Source of the DNA: PCRC01 sp017848435 | GTDB taxonomy: Bacteria; Pseudomonadota; Gammaproteobacteria; Burkholderiales; Burkholderiaceae_C | DNA: 64,000 bases | NCBI GenBank assembly: GCA_965284315.1 | Contig: OZ260072.1 | Span: 3,167,495 to 3,231,494, forward strand | Reading direction: 5' to 3' | Shown: positions 8,519 to 17,265 of the stretch, piece after piece | Layout of the letters: every line of letters begins with the position of its first letter | Numbering within the stretch: position 1 is the first letter of the stretch | Notes under the pieces: generated by a model | Seen by the model: the letters and a program-made list of their open reading frames with translations, nothing else | The model's database searches: none | Told to the model about the DNA's origin: nothing | Translations under genes and position numbers: made by a program

Positions 8519-10425
8519 GTAAAAACGATGGTCAGATGGTCTACTTCAAGGTGGGTGCCCCCATCCGATACAACCACTGTGACTATGTAATTGGCAACAT
8601 TTATGACTCAAACACCCTTGTACTAAAAAATCAGCAATCGGGGCGAATTGAGATAGTAAAAATCACAGATATATCGAGTCAAATTATCAGTGATTTTGAG
8701 CAGCGATCAGAACAGAGTCAGAATATAGAAAGAGATTTACTCAGCCTAACAGAAGAGGAACGACTGTTCACAGAGCATTACCGGAAAATAATTTCTCCGA
8801 TGTTGATGCAGTCGAGAGAAAAGGGGCTGCACTTAAAAATAGCCAAAGAACTTCAAATATCGGTGCCCACTCTGTACCGCATGATCAAAGAGTTCAGGCA
8901 AACTGGGAAGTCAACAGCTTTTCTGCACAAAAAGAGACCGGGAGGTAAAGGTAAAGGACGCATTGACCTTGCGGTTGAAGAAATCATTCAGACCAATCTA
9001 AAAGAAAAGTATCTTACAACTCAAAAACCCACCTTAACTGCCATATTTGAAGAAATAAAGTATGACTGCGAACAGGCTGAACTGAAAGCTCCAAGCTTCA
9101 ACACGGTGAGAATTCGGATTGCACAAATTGATGAAGCAATTGCTGTTCGACGCAGATTAGGTGCCAAGGCGGGGGACCGATACAAGGCATCGCTGGGCTC
9201 GATTCCAGACGCGGACTGGCCACTGGCTCTTGCGCAGATGGATCATACGGTGATGCCGGTCATCATTGTTGATGATATGTACCGAAAGCCAATCAATCGA
9301 GCGTGCGTAACTTTCATCATAGACGTGTTCAGCCGAATGATTTTGGGGATGTATCTCTCGTTGGATGCACCGTCAGCCATGTCAGCAGGTCTTTGTATGG
9401 CCAATGCGTTATTACGCAAGGATAATTTACTTGAATCAATAGACAAGCCTGAATTCAACGCATTCTGGCCAACCTACGGTGCAATGGATGTTATCCATGT
9501 GGATAACGCCAGAGAGTTCAGGGGCGACATGCTGAAGTATGCGACAAAAGAATACAACATCGACTTAAATCTAAGACCAGTTAAAAATCCAAGATATGGA
9601 GCACACGTTGAGCGTCTTATGGGAACGTTCAGTGAGACGCTGAAAAAAGTCCCCGGTGCAACGTTTTCTGGCCCTGATGAAAAAGGTGAATATAAAGCAG
9701 AAGACTGCGCCATATTCACTATTGATGAGTTAGAGAAATGGCTCATTGCTGAAATATGCAAATATCATATTGAAGATCATTCAGGTATCGGAATGCCCCC
9801 CATTCAAAAATGGGAAGAGGGCATTGTTGGTACAAAAACCCAACGTGGTCGCGGATTGCCTGCTTTGTTTCTGAATGAAAGAAAGTTAAAGATAGACTTC
9901 ATGCCTTTTCAAGAGCGGTGTATATCGGGTAATGGTGTCATCCTCAATGAAGTAGAGTATTTTTCTGATGTGTTGCGCCCCTGGATAAACCGTAAAAGCA
10001 AAGATAATCCGAAGCAAAATGAAAAATACCGATTTCGATACGATCCGCGTGATATCAGCTCCATTTATTTTTATGATGAATTGATTGGTCGCTATTTCGA
10101 GATTCCCTATAGGAATACAGGGCACCCAGCAGTCAGTATTTGGGAGTTGAAAGCTGCCAGAATACTCGCAAAAAAGCAAGGTGCGAGAACTTCTGATGAA
10201 CATGCAGTTTTTGAAATTGTCAAATACCAGCGAGCAATTTTGGCTGAGTCTGCTCAAAAGACTAAAGCTGCTCGCAAAGAGCAGCAGAGGCATGCGCAAA
10301 ATAAGAAGGCTGCTAAAAAGAGGACAAACCTTGCCAAAGCCAAGGGAGATGACAGCGATATATCCGTGAACGACGAGATGGATTTCGACCCCGACACTAT
10401 CGAGGGTCTTCACGATGACTACTGA
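8515..10425 (+). CDS. tnsB: TnsB-like DDE transposase
   Basis: A 636-residue transposase with N-terminal helix-turn-helix DNA-binding domains (KIAKELQISVPTLYRMIKEF near residue 115) and an rve-type catalytic core. The DDE residues are Asp243 (LAQMDHTV), Asp330 (VIHVDNAREF) and Glu366 (GAHVERLMGT), with 35 residues between the last two as expected. The C-terminal tail is rich in Lys/Arg and Asp/Glu, suited to contacting TnsC. It cuts and joins 3' ends and binds the end repeats. The gene is strikingly AT-rich compared with the host. Confidence 0.93.
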   Translation: MSKNDGQMVYFKVGAPIRYNHCDYVIGNIYDSNTLVLKNQQSGRIEIVKITDISSQIISDFEQRSEQSQNIERDLLSLTEEERLFTEHYRKIISPMLMQSREKGLHLKIAKELQISVPTLYRMIKEFRQTGKSTAFLHKKRPGGKGKGRIDLAVEEIIQTNLKEKYLTTQKPTLTAIFEEIKYDCEQAELKAPSFNTVRIRIAQIDEAIAVRRRLGAKAGDRYKASLGSIPDADWPLALAQMDHTVMPVIIVDDMYRKPINRACVTFIIDVFSRMILGMYLSLDAPSAMSAGLCMANALLRKDNLLESIDKPEFNAFWPTYGAMDVIHVDNAREFRGDMLKYATKEYNIDLNLRPVKNPRYGAHVERLMGTFSETLKKVPGATFSGPDEKGEYKAEDCAIFTIDELEKWLIAEICKYHIEDHSGIGMPPIQKWEEGIVGTKTQRGRGLPALFLNERKLKIDFMPFQERCISGNGVILNEVEYFSDVLRPWINRKSKDNPKQNEKYRFRYDPRDISSIYFYDELIGRYFEIPYRNTGHPAVSIWELKAARILAKKQGARTSDEHAVFEIVKYQRAILAESAQKTKAARKEQQRHAQNKKAAKKRTNLAKAKGDDSDISVNDEMDFDPDTIEGLHDDY

Positions 10426-11326
10426 CGACCCCTACCCACATCTGGCCGACAAAGCCAAAGGACAGGTCAATCTGAGCGACAGCGAGCGAATCAGGATCAT
10501 CAGGTCCGGCTCGTTTGTCAAACTTGAGCGCTCCATAGATGTGCTCAATCAAATGCAAGAGTTCGTTGACCACCCTAAGGTGGCAAGGATGCCAGGCATG
10601 CTCTTGGTCGGACCTGCATTCAGTGGCAAAACCACGATCCTCAAGGAACTGTGTGCACTCTATCCGCCGGACTATCAACCCGAATCTGAGATAACAAACT
10701 ACCCGGTGTTGATGATTGAGGCGCCGCCTCGGCCGGATGTGACCGATTTTTATTGCCGAATTCTGGACAAGTTCGCAGCCGTCTACAAACCAAACGCGAG
10801 TTCTCCTGCGTTGCGCTCACAAGTGGAGAGGCTCATTCGGACCCTCGGCGTCAAAGTGCTGGTCATCGACGAGATACAGCATGTGATTGCAGGAAGTGAC
10901 GCCAAAGTCCGCCTGTTCAGAAACACGCTCAAAAGCATGATGAACGAACTGCAGATTTGCATTGTTCTATCAGGGACGATGGAGGCTTACGCTGCGATCA
11001 TGCACGATGATCAAATGGCCAGTCGTTTTGCACCAAGAGAGCTGAAGGCAATCAACCACAAGGATAAACAAATGGTGGTCTTGGTCAAAACCATGGAGCT
11101 ACGAATGCCCTTGAAATTGCCATCCAATCTAGGAGACATAGAAATGTTACGCAAGATTGATCAGCTTGCGGAAGGTTCGATAGGGCACATCTGCGAATTG
11201 GTTCAAGCTCTGGCGGTTGAGGCAATCAAATCGAAAAAAGAGCAAATCACATTAAAGGCCCTAGCGGACCTCAAATTTATGCCGCTGTCAAAACGCACGC
11301 GCCAAGCGAGACCCAAGTCACTTTAG
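10415..11326 (+). CDS. tnsC: TnsC-like AAA+ transposition regulator
   Basis: A 303-residue AAA+ ATPase that links target selection to the transposase. Walker A is GPAFSGKTT (Lys72), Walker B is VLVIDEIQHV (Asp152-Glu153), and a sensor-like VLSGTMEA follows. It overlaps the end of tnsB by 11 bases, giving a compact tnsABC-tniQ operon. Length fits the shorter TnsC/TniB type rather than the 555-residue Tn7 TnsC. Confidence 0.9.
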   Translation: MTTDDPYPHLADKAKGQVNLSDSERIRIIRSGSFVKLERSIDVLNQMQEFVDHPKVARMPGMLLVGPAFSGKTTILKELCALYPPDYQPESEITNYPVLMIEAPPRPDVTDFYCRILDKFAAVYKPNASSPALRSQVERLIRTLGVKVLVIDEIQHVIAGSDAKVRLFRNTLKSMMNELQICIVLSGTMEAYAAIMHDDQMASRFAPRELKAINHKDKQMVVLVKTMELRMPLKLPSNLGDIEMLRKIDQLAEGSIGHICELVQALAVEAIKSKKEQITLKALADLKFMPLSKRTRQARPKSL

Positions 11327-11340
11327 TCTAGGTTCGTGCA

Positions 11341-12351
11341 GTGCGTGGCCTCACCACATCCCTCTGGCCAGTTCGTTACAAGCCATTTCCAGATGAGGTG
11401 CTGTCATCTTGGCTGGTGCGACTAGCCCACGGCCATGGCCTGAAGGTGCAGACCTTTTGCAATCTGATCTTTGGAAATCGCCTGCAGATTTGGAACAGGG
11501 ACATCGACAGGCTGGCTCCAGAATGGCTTTTGAACGAACTGAGCGAGAAAACGGGCACAGACATCGCGGTTGCCCGAGGTACTACGGTTCGGTCGTATGA
11601 AGGAAGGCTTTTTGCCAGATTCAAACCGTCAGGCAGCTTACCTTGGATACTTGTGCTGAAGCTTTACCACCGAACTTTCGAGGGTTTTGGCTTTCAGTTC
11701 TGTCCCCATTGCTTGTCGGAGGACATGCAGCCTTACTTCCGAAGGTCCTGGCGCGTCGCACTGAGTACAACGTGTGATCGGCACAAACGTCTACTTTTAG
11801 ACCGTTGCCCGGAATGTGGCAGTGGTGTTGCCTTCCATCGGCGCGATATGGGCAAGGGTGCGGATGGGATCGGAGAGTTGTTGTCTGATTGTCATTACTG
11901 TGGCTTCGACCTACGAATCGCGCCAGCAGATGTGGTGCCACGTTACAACGAAGCGGCTACGACCTGGCTTCAGTCACTGCGTGCTGAGCTTGTTTCCGGT
12001 GCAGACCAAGACACTGTCTTGGAAAAGCTCGCAGTGATGCGTCAGCTTACAAGGCTGCTGACTTCAACCTTGGCAAGGGTGGTTCTTCATTCTCACGTCT
12101 GTGAAGCAGTGGGGATCGACGAGCCACTTCTGACCAAAGGCGAAAAAATCCCCTTCGAGTCGCGTTCTTTGTTGGAGCGACACCACCTGATTCAGCTGGT
12201 GGCTTGGCTGATGGCAGATCTGGAGCCACGTCTGCGTAGCGCATGGTCAGCGCGAGCACTTCGATACAACCACATGAAGAAGGATTTCGACGATGCGCCG
12301 GACTGGTACATCAGCATTGTCGATAAATTTGCGAACTGGAGAGAGCGATAA
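11341..12351 (+). CDS. tniQ: TniQ/TnsD-family target-selection protein
   Basis: A 336-residue TniQ-family protein starting at a GTG 14 bases after tnsC. The N-terminus PVRYKPFPDEVLSSWLVRLA is a clear TniQ motif. Zinc-finger Cys/His pairs follow: CPHC near residue 121, CDRH and CPEC near 145-160, and CHYC near 185. TniQ proteins bring TnsC to target DNA. It is shorter than Tn7 TnsD (508 residues). It is the only TniQ in the element, so it may have selected the BI-1 site. Confidence 0.88.
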   Translation: MRGLTTSLWPVRYKPFPDEVLSSWLVRLAHGHGLKVQTFCNLIFGNRLQIWNRDIDRLAPEWLLNELSEKTGTDIAVARGTTVRSYEGRLFARFKPSGSLPWILVLKLYHRTFEGFGFQFCPHCLSEDMQPYFRRSWRVALSTTCDRHKRLLLDRCPECGSGVAFHRRDMGKGADGIGELLSDCHYCGFDLRIAPADVVPRYNEAATTWLQSLRAELVSGADQDTVLEKLAVMRQLTRLLTSTLARVVLHSHVCEAVGIDEPLLTKGEKIPFESRSLLERHHLIQLVAWLMADLEPRLRSAWSARALRYNHMKKDFDDAPDWYISIVDKFANWRER

Positions 12352-12405
12352 GCACCTGCTGAGGCATTCAGATCGGTTCAAGCCTCAACATCTCTCAAAA
12401 AGAAA

Positions 12406-12440
12406 TCCCGGTTCAACCTGAGGTTGAACCGGGACTGTTT
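12406..12440. terminator. Bidirectional terminator between tniQ and the toxin gene
   Basis: A perfect 12-bp stem CCCGGTTCAACC / GGTTGAACCGGG with a three-base loop is followed by CTGTTTTG and preceded by A-rich sequence. It lies between the convergent tniQ and yafQ genes and could stop both. Confidence 0.75.
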
Positions 12441-12454
12441 TGATCACCAAAATG

Positions 12455-12736
12455 CTACAGACCTAGCTCGCTGTGCGAGCCAAGCCTAACGAGTTGCAAC
12501 GTCGCCTTATCTGGCTTTCTATAGATCAGCACCAGGTCGGGCTTGATGTGACAATCTCGATGATCCTTCCACTCACCCGTTAGCGCATGGTCGCGGTGCC
12601 GAGGCTCTAGCGGCAGATCGCTTGCCAGAGCTTCCAGAATCTGCTCCAAATCGGCATCGAGTGTTGCCCGATGCTGGCTCTTAGCCTCGCGTTTGTAGTC
12701 GCGCCTGAATTGGCCGGTCGGCTCAATCTTCCGCAT
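12455..12736 (-). CDS. yafQ: YafQ-family RelE-type mRNA interferase toxin
   Basis: A 93-residue toxin of the RelE/ParE fold. The YafQ catalytic pattern is complete: PRHRDHALTGEW, CHIKPDLVLIYRKPD and LGSHSEL, giving the expected His, Asp and late His residues. It cleaves ribosome-bound mRNA. It overlaps the antitoxin gene upstream by 14 bases, in the usual antitoxin-first order. In a transposon such a pair may help stabilise the element. Confidence 0.88.
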   Translation of the reverse strand: MRKIEPTGQFRRDYKREAKSQHRATLDADLEQILEALASDLPLEPRHRDHALTGEWKDHRDCHIKPDLVLIYRKPDKATLQLVRLGSHSELGL

Positions 12737-12986
12737 GCAGGTTGGCCATCAACGCCCCAACGCTGCCGAAGCGCTTGAGGTTACCGGCGCGTGCCTCGCG
12801 CATGGCTGCGATGGTGGTTTCGTTCGGGATCAAAGGCTCGAACGGCAAAGCCTTCTCGCGGGCTATGCGCGTCAGCATGATGCGGAAGGCATCCGACACT
12901 GTCAGCCCCATTGACGCAAGCACGGCGCTTGCTTCTTCTTTAATGTGCTCGTCAATGCGTGCTCGAACCACAGAGTTGGTAGTCAT
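12723..12986 (-). CDS. dinJ: DinJ/RelB-family antitoxin
   Basis: An 87-residue antitoxin with an N-terminal ribbon-helix-helix domain (VVRARIDEHIKEEASAVLAS then MGLTVSDAFRIMLTRIAREK) and a C-terminal toxin-binding tail. The ATG at 12986 gives the typical MTTNSVVRARID start; the longer frame adds unrelated residues. It binds YafQ and normally represses its own operon. A palindrome just upstream (13009-13025) is the likely operator. Confidence 0.88.
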   Translation of the reverse strand: MTTNSVVRARIDEHIKEEASAVLASMGLTVSDAFRIMLTRIAREKALPFEPLIPNETTIAAMREARAGNLKRFGSVGALMANLHAED

Positions 12987-13008
12987 GATTGATTTCTTGT
13001 TTACTACT

Positions 13009-13025
13009 GGGCTACATTGTAGCCC
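13009..13025. promoter_or_regulatory. Candidate autoregulatory operator of the dinJ-yafQ pair
   Basis: A perfect palindrome GGGCTAC-ATT-GTAGCCC lies 23 bases before the dinJ start. Ribbon-helix-helix antitoxins bind such palindromes over their own promoters. Confidence 0.6.
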
Positions 13026-13102
13026 ACAAGAGGTCATCCCGCGACGGCGAATACTCATCGGCGGGTATTGAGTGGAACGCCTGGCCGACTTTGCATCCGT
13101 CA

Positions 13103-13354
13103 TCATTTCACACGCTCAACAACGTCTTCCCAATTCCAGAACACCTGGCTGTTCATTATTCGGTACGTGTACTCTTTCATGTCGATGTCAAGGGCATCAG
13201 CCAAGCGCGTCGCCAACGTATTAGCCAGTTTTCGAGACTCGTCAGAGTCCTTCAAGCTCAGTAACACCTGGTCGCGGAAAACCACGCCGACCTCGACAAA
13301 CCTTTTTTCAGTTCTCACAACAATCAAAATGACAGCATCGTCGTCTGTTTTCAT
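13103..13354 (-). CDS. Hypothetical 83-residue protein
   Basis: No family is recognised. A good ribosome-binding site (AGGAG, six bases before the ATG) supports a real gene. The product is small, soluble and acidic/basic mixed, with a central SDESRKLANTLATRLADALD helix and a C-terminal FWNWEDVVERVK. It reads toward dinJ-yafQ with a gap of about 116 bases, so it could be cotranscribed or independent. Confidence 0.55.
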   Translation of the reverse strand: MKTDDDAVILIVVRTEKRFVEVGVVFRDQVLLSLKDSDESRKLANTLATRLADALDIDMKEYTYRIMNSQVFWNWEDVVERVK

Positions 13355-13455
13355 ACTTACTCCTGTTGCAGGTCTCTCCCGGATGGGAGGCGAACCTGGT
13401 GGCAGGAAATGCGATGAGCGACGAAATCTGCACTAGGTGGCTGAAAACCTGCGTC

Positions 13456-13905
13456 CTACCGGTGTGTGCCCTGGATGTGGCCCCGAGGTTGTGGGCTCGC
13501 TGTCGGCTGATGTGCTGCCTCTACCAGCCCGTTCAGGATGCCGCAATCTTTTGCCAGTTGGGCATCCCGGCACTGAAGCCGCATGGCCTTCAACGTCTTT
13601 TCCATGGCCTTCAGCTCCCGGATGCGTTTGGTGACATGGTCAATGTGCTCGTCCAACAAAGTGTTTACATCGCCACACTGGGCACTGGGAGCATCTTTGA
13701 AGCGAAGCAGGGTGCGAATCTCATCCAGCGCCATGTCAAGAGAGCGGCAGTGGCGAATGAACGCCAGTCGTTCGATGCTGGATTGGTCATAGGACCTGTA
13801 GTTGGACTCCGTCCGAGCCGCCTGGGGCAAGAGGCCTTCGCGCTCGTAAAACCGGATCGTCTCAGCTTGCGTCTGAGCAGCTTTAGCCAGTTCGCTAATT
13901 TTCAT
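13456..13905 (-). CDS. cadR: Cd(II)/Pb(II)-responsive MerR-family regulator (CadR/PbrR)
   Basis: A 149-residue MerR-family activator. The N-terminal winged helix (MKISELAKAAQTQAETIRFYE) is followed by a dimerisation helix and three metal-binding cysteines at 77 (AQCGDV), 112 (LQCRDA) and 121 (KDCGIL), the CadR/PbrR set. It is transcribed away from the P-type ATPase gene, and the shared operator lies between them. It senses Cd/Pb and twists the promoter to start transcription. Confidence 0.9.
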   Translation of the reverse strand: MKISELAKAAQTQAETIRFYEREGLLPQAARTESNYRSYDQSSIERLAFIRHCRSLDMALDEIRTLLRFKDAPSAQCGDVNTLLDEHIDHVTKRIRELKAMEKTLKAMRLQCRDAQLAKDCGILNGLVEAAHQPTASPQPRGHIQGTHR

Positions 13906-13964
13906 GTGGCTTCTCCAGGCGCTTCGAATGCCGTCAGGGCATTGCGGTCAATTGAACAGGGTTC

Positions 13965-13995
13965 TTGACTTTAAGGTTACTACAAGGTTTCCAAT
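13965..13995 (+). promoter_or_regulatory. MerR-type promoter/operator for the Cd/Pb ATPase gene
   Basis: TTGACT (13965-13970) and TCCAAT (13990-13995) are separated by the 19-bp spacer typical of MerR-family promoters. The spacer TTAAGGTTACTACAAGGTT resembles the pbr/cad operator. The -10 lies only six bases before the ATG at 14002, predicting a leaderless transcript. Confidence 0.8.
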
Positions 13996-14001
13996 CGCAT
14001 C

Positions 14002-16224
14002 ATGACCTCTCAAAACACGCCTCCTTCGGCACACGAAGCAAACAACTCTACCCCTTGCTGTTCGTCCTCAACCACGACCAAATCGGCCTCGCCGCCAGGT
14101 TCAAGGGGGCAGCGTTTCCGCATCGCCACCATGGACTGCAGCGCTGAAGAATTAGAAATTCGCCAAGTGCTGGAGTCGATTCCTGGCATCCATTCGCTTG
14201 GATTTCAACTGGGCGACCGCACGCTCACCATTGATGCCACCGACCAAGCGCTGTCACTGGCTCTTGACGCCATTCGCAAAGTGGGTTTTGACCCACAGCC
14301 AATTCAGATGGCCAAATCCATGGGGGCCCTTGAAAACGAGGCCAGCGAAGAACATGCACATGGTCAGACGGACGGCATGGCACGTCTTGTGGCGGCTTTG
14401 ACCTTCGCAGTGATTGCCGAGTCCATTGCCTATTTCGCACCAGACCTTGTTATCTGGAAGGGCGTCGGCATGGCTGTGGCCGCACTGGCCATCTGGCTAG
14501 CAGGAATCAGTACATACAAGAAAGGCTTGGCAGCGCTGGTGCGCGGCAAGCTCAATATCAATGCGCTGATGTCAGTTGCTGTCACAGGCGCATTTTTGAT
14601 TGGTCAATGGCCCGAGGCTGCGATGGTGATGGCGCTGTACGCCATCGCCGAGCTGATTGAGGCCAAGGCTGTGGACCGCGCACGCAATGCTATCAAGGGA
14701 CTGCTCGCGTTGGCTCCCGAGGAAGCCTTGGTCCTGGGGATGAATGGCGAGTGGGTGATGACGCCCGCGAGCGCGGTGCCACTGGAGGCCATTGTTCGTA
14801 TCAAGCCTGGTGAAAGAGTGGCTTTGGATGGCATCGTCACCAAAGGAAACAGCGCCATCAACCAGGCGTCCGTCACTGGCGAGTCCATTCCGGTGGACAA
14901 GGCACCTGGGGATGCCGTATTCGCGGGAACGATCAATGAGACGGGTGAGCTGGAATTCCGGGTGACGGCCGCAGCCAACAACACCACGCTGGCGCGCATC
15001 ATCCACGCCGTCGAACAAGCCCAGGGAACCCGCGCGTCCACCCAACGGTTTGTGGACCGGTTTGCAGCAATCTACACGCCAGCCGTCTTTGCGATAGCCG
15101 TTGCAGTCGCCATCCTGATGCCTGTTCTGACCAGCCTGACCTGGCTGGAGGCACTGTACAAAGCATTGGTTCTGCTGGTCATTGCCTGCCCATGCGCGTT
15201 GGTGATTTCGACCCCAGTCACTGTCGTCAGCGGCCTGTCTGCTGCTGCACGGCGTGGGATTTTGATCAAGGGAGGTACTTATCTAGAAGGCGCACGGCTC
15301 CTGAAGGCCGTCGCACTGGATAAAACTGGAACGATCACCGAGGGCAAACCCAAGTTGGTGGACTGGAAAGTGTTGGATGAAGCCGACGAGGCCGCCATCA
15401 AAGTGCTGGCAGCCAGTTTGTCGTCGCGCTCGGACCATCCTGTATCAATGGCGATCACGAACGGACTGGCGACTACACCAGTGCCTGTTGAGACCTTTGT
15501 GGCCTTGCCAGGTCGTGGCGTGTCAGGCACGGTCAACGGACAACCGTTGGTCTTGGGGAACCACCGCTCCATCCATGAGAGGGGCCTGTGTTCCCCTGAG
15601 CTTGAAGCGGCGTTAGCCATACATGAACAGCAAGGCCGAACGATCACGCTGCTGGCCGATGACACCCGCGTGCTGGCGCTGTTCGCGGTAGCCGACACCA
15701 TCCGGGAATCCTCCAAACAGGCTGTGGCTGAACTTCAGGCGCTGGGTGTGACCCCCGTGATGCTGACCGGCGACAACGCTGCCACAGCGAAAGCCATCGC
15801 CGCACAGGCAGGGATAGCGGATGCGCGGGGTGACCTGCTGCCTGAAGCAAAGCTTGTCGCGATCAAGGAAATGCAAAAACGCTACGGTCCCACGGGCATG
15901 GCGGGTGACGGCATCAACGACGCCCCCGCACTCGCCCAGGCAGACATTGGCTTTGCCATGGGCGGTGCCGGTACCGACACGGCCATCGAAGCCGCTGACG
16001 TGGTGATCATGAACGACGACTTGCAGCGCGTGGCCGAGACGGTTCGCCTGTCAAAACGCACCCATGCCGTGCTCTGGCAAAACATCAGCCTGGCACTTGG
16101 CATCAAAAGCATCTTCTTGGTGATGGCTGTGTTTGGAACCGCGACCATGTGGATGGCAGTCTTTGCGGACATGGGCGCCAGCCTGTTGGTGGTCGCCAAT
16201 GGTTTGAGATTGCTTCGCAAATGA
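14002..16224 (+). CDS. cadA: Cd/Pb/Zn-exporting P1B-type ATPase (CadA/PbrA/ZntA)
   Basis: A 740-residue heavy-metal pump. Visible parts are a Cys-containing N-terminus (STPCCSSS), a degenerate metal-binding domain where the usual CxxC is replaced by MDCSAEE, the membrane CPC motif (Cys396-Cys398), the phosphorylated DKTGT (Asp440), SDHPVS, LTGDNAATAKA and AGDGINDAPALAQA. It exports Cd, Pb and Zn to the periplasm. The start has no ribosome-binding site but fits a leaderless transcript. It overlaps lspA by ATGA. Confidence 0.93.
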   Translation: MTSQNTPPSAHEANNSTPCCSSSTTTKSASPPGSRGQRFRIATMDCSAEELEIRQVLESIPGIHSLGFQLGDRTLTIDATDQALSLALDAIRKVGFDPQPIQMAKSMGALENEASEEHAHGQTDGMARLVAALTFAVIAESIAYFAPDLVIWKGVGMAVAALAIWLAGISTYKKGLAALVRGKLNINALMSVAVTGAFLIGQWPEAAMVMALYAIAELIEAKAVDRARNAIKGLLALAPEEALVLGMNGEWVMTPASAVPLEAIVRIKPGERVALDGIVTKGNSAINQASVTGESIPVDKAPGDAVFAGTINETGELEFRVTAAANNTTLARIIHAVEQAQGTRASTQRFVDRFAAIYTPAVFAIAVAVAILMPVLTSLTWLEALYKALVLLVIACPCALVISTPVTVVSGLSAAARRGILIKGGTYLEGARLLKAVALDKTGTITEGKPKLVDWKVLDEADEAAIKVLAASLSSRSDHPVSMAITNGLATTPVPVETFVALPGRGVSGTVNGQPLVLGNHRSIHERGLCSPELEAALAIHEQQGRTITLLADDTRVLALFAVADTIRESSKQAVAELQALGVTPVMLTGDNAATAKAIAAQAGIADARGDLLPEAKLVAIKEMQKRYGPTGMAGDGINDAPALAQADIGFAMGGAGTDTAIEAADVVIMNDDLQRVAETVRLSKRTHAVLWQNISLALGIKSIFLVMAVFGTATMWMAVFADMGASLLVVANGLRLLRK

Positions 16225-16751
16225 CCGGCGCAAACCTAGAACCCGTCGCCGGCAATGCAGCGACAGGCCGACTTCCAATCGGCTCGGCCTGGTGGGTAGT
16301 TGGAATGATCCTCGGCCTCGACGTGGTGCTGAAGCAGTGGATACACCAGCAGCTTGACTACCTGCAGGCCATTGCCGTCACGCCATTTTTCAACCTTGTG
16401 CATGTTCACAACACGGGCGCAGCATTCAGTTTTCTTGCTGATGCCGGGGGTTGGCAACGGTGGTTGTTCGTTGGGGTAGCTGCCGCCGTTTCCGTCTGGT
16501 TGGCGTGGTCGTTGGCCAAGTCGCCCAACCGGGTGGAGCGATTTGCCCTAGCCGTTCTTCTTGGCGGCGCCCTGGGCAATCTGGTTGACAGGCTGTATCG
16601 AGGCTACGTGGTGGACTACCTTGATTTGTACTGGCAGGGTTGGCATTGGCCTGCGTTCAATCTGGCGGACATGGCCATTTGTACCGGGGTCGCGTTGCTG
16701 CTGTGGCTGACTTTCAGAACAAGCGCCACATTTGACGCCAAAGGCCAGTGA
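16221..16751 (+). CDS. pbrC: Signal peptidase II homologue (LspA/PbrC)
   Basis: A 176-residue lipoprotein signal peptidase with four hydrophobic helices. Catalytic motifs are complete: LGNLVDRLYRGYVVDYLD and FNLADMAI, plus the N-terminal LGLDVVLKQW. Lead operons such as pbr carry a dedicated lspA copy (pbrC or part of pbrBC), which explains an lspA gene on a transposon. Start ATG 16221 overlaps the ATPase stop; the longer frame would lie inside the ATPase gene. Confidence 0.88.
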   Translation: MTGANLEPVAGNAATGRLPIGSAWWVVGMILGLDVVLKQWIHQQLDYLQAIAVTPFFNLVHVHNTGAAFSFLADAGGWQRWLFVGVAAAVSVWLAWSLAKSPNRVERFALAVLLGGALGNLVDRLYRGYVVDYLDLYWQGWHWPAFNLADMAICTGVALLLWLTFRTSATFDAKGQ

Positions 16752-16813
16752 TATGGGATCGGTTTACCGCCCGTTCTCTGAACTTTCCTGAAGCCGTCGT
16801 ATCATTCACACCC

Positions 16814-17182
16814 ATGTTGCGCTATTTGCTCATCGTTGTGTTCGTGTTCCAGTCCCTGCAAATGGGCCTGGCCAATGCGCATGTGACGGCGGAAATGGCG
16901 CATGCGGTGGTGCACGGACATGCGTCTGTTGTCACCACCGACCTGGAAATTTCTCCCAACTGCGACCATTGCCAAATTGATGGGAACAGTCATGCTTGCC
17001 ATGACAATCATTCTCACCACACGACAGTGATAGGTCTTGGTTCTGACCATATCCTCTTGCGCAATCCAGGAGATACGGGTCTTGGATATGTCACCAGTTC
17101 ACCGCACATCTCATCTGGCTCTCTTTCCAGAATCGAACGCCCTAAATGGGCCACCACGACTTCTGTCGTGGTGAATCTTTAA
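16814..17182 (+). CDS. CzcI-like small periplasmic metal-resistance protein
   Basis: A 122-residue secreted protein with signal peptide MLRYLLIVVFVFQSLQMGLA and a His/Cys-rich core (HVVHGHAS-like, CDHCQ and CHDNHSHHT). The end contains LSRIERPKWA, a pattern shared with CzcI and with the two Cys-rich proteins at 35335 and 46923. CzcI-type proteins precede czcCBA and modulate induction. A -10-like TATCAT lies eight bases before the ATG and no ribosome-binding site is seen. Assignment rests on position and composition. Confidence 0.65.
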   Translation: MLRYLLIVVFVFQSLQMGLANAHVTAEMAHAVVHGHASVVTTDLEISPNCDHCQIDGNSHACHDNHSHHTTVIGLGSDHILLRNPGDTGLGYVTSSPHISSGSLSRIERPKWATTTSVVVNL

Positions 17183-17265
17183 GCACTTGTCTCGTTTCTC
17201 TCCAGCGGCTAAACCGCTGGCGCTTGGAGGTTCACCGAAGTTGTTGACCCACTTCGGAGAACTCT

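Noticed and set aside
7758..12351. Classification as a Tn5053/Tn402-type element
   Set aside because: Those have no TnsA-type nuclease and carry a resolvase with a res site. Here a TnsA-like gene is present, no resolvase is found, and the ends are TGT...ACA with closely spaced repeats.
16221..16751. Misplaced housekeeping lspA
   Set aside because: Its overlap with the Cd/Pb ATPase gene matches the known pbr arrangement, so it is accessory rather than the chromosomal copy.
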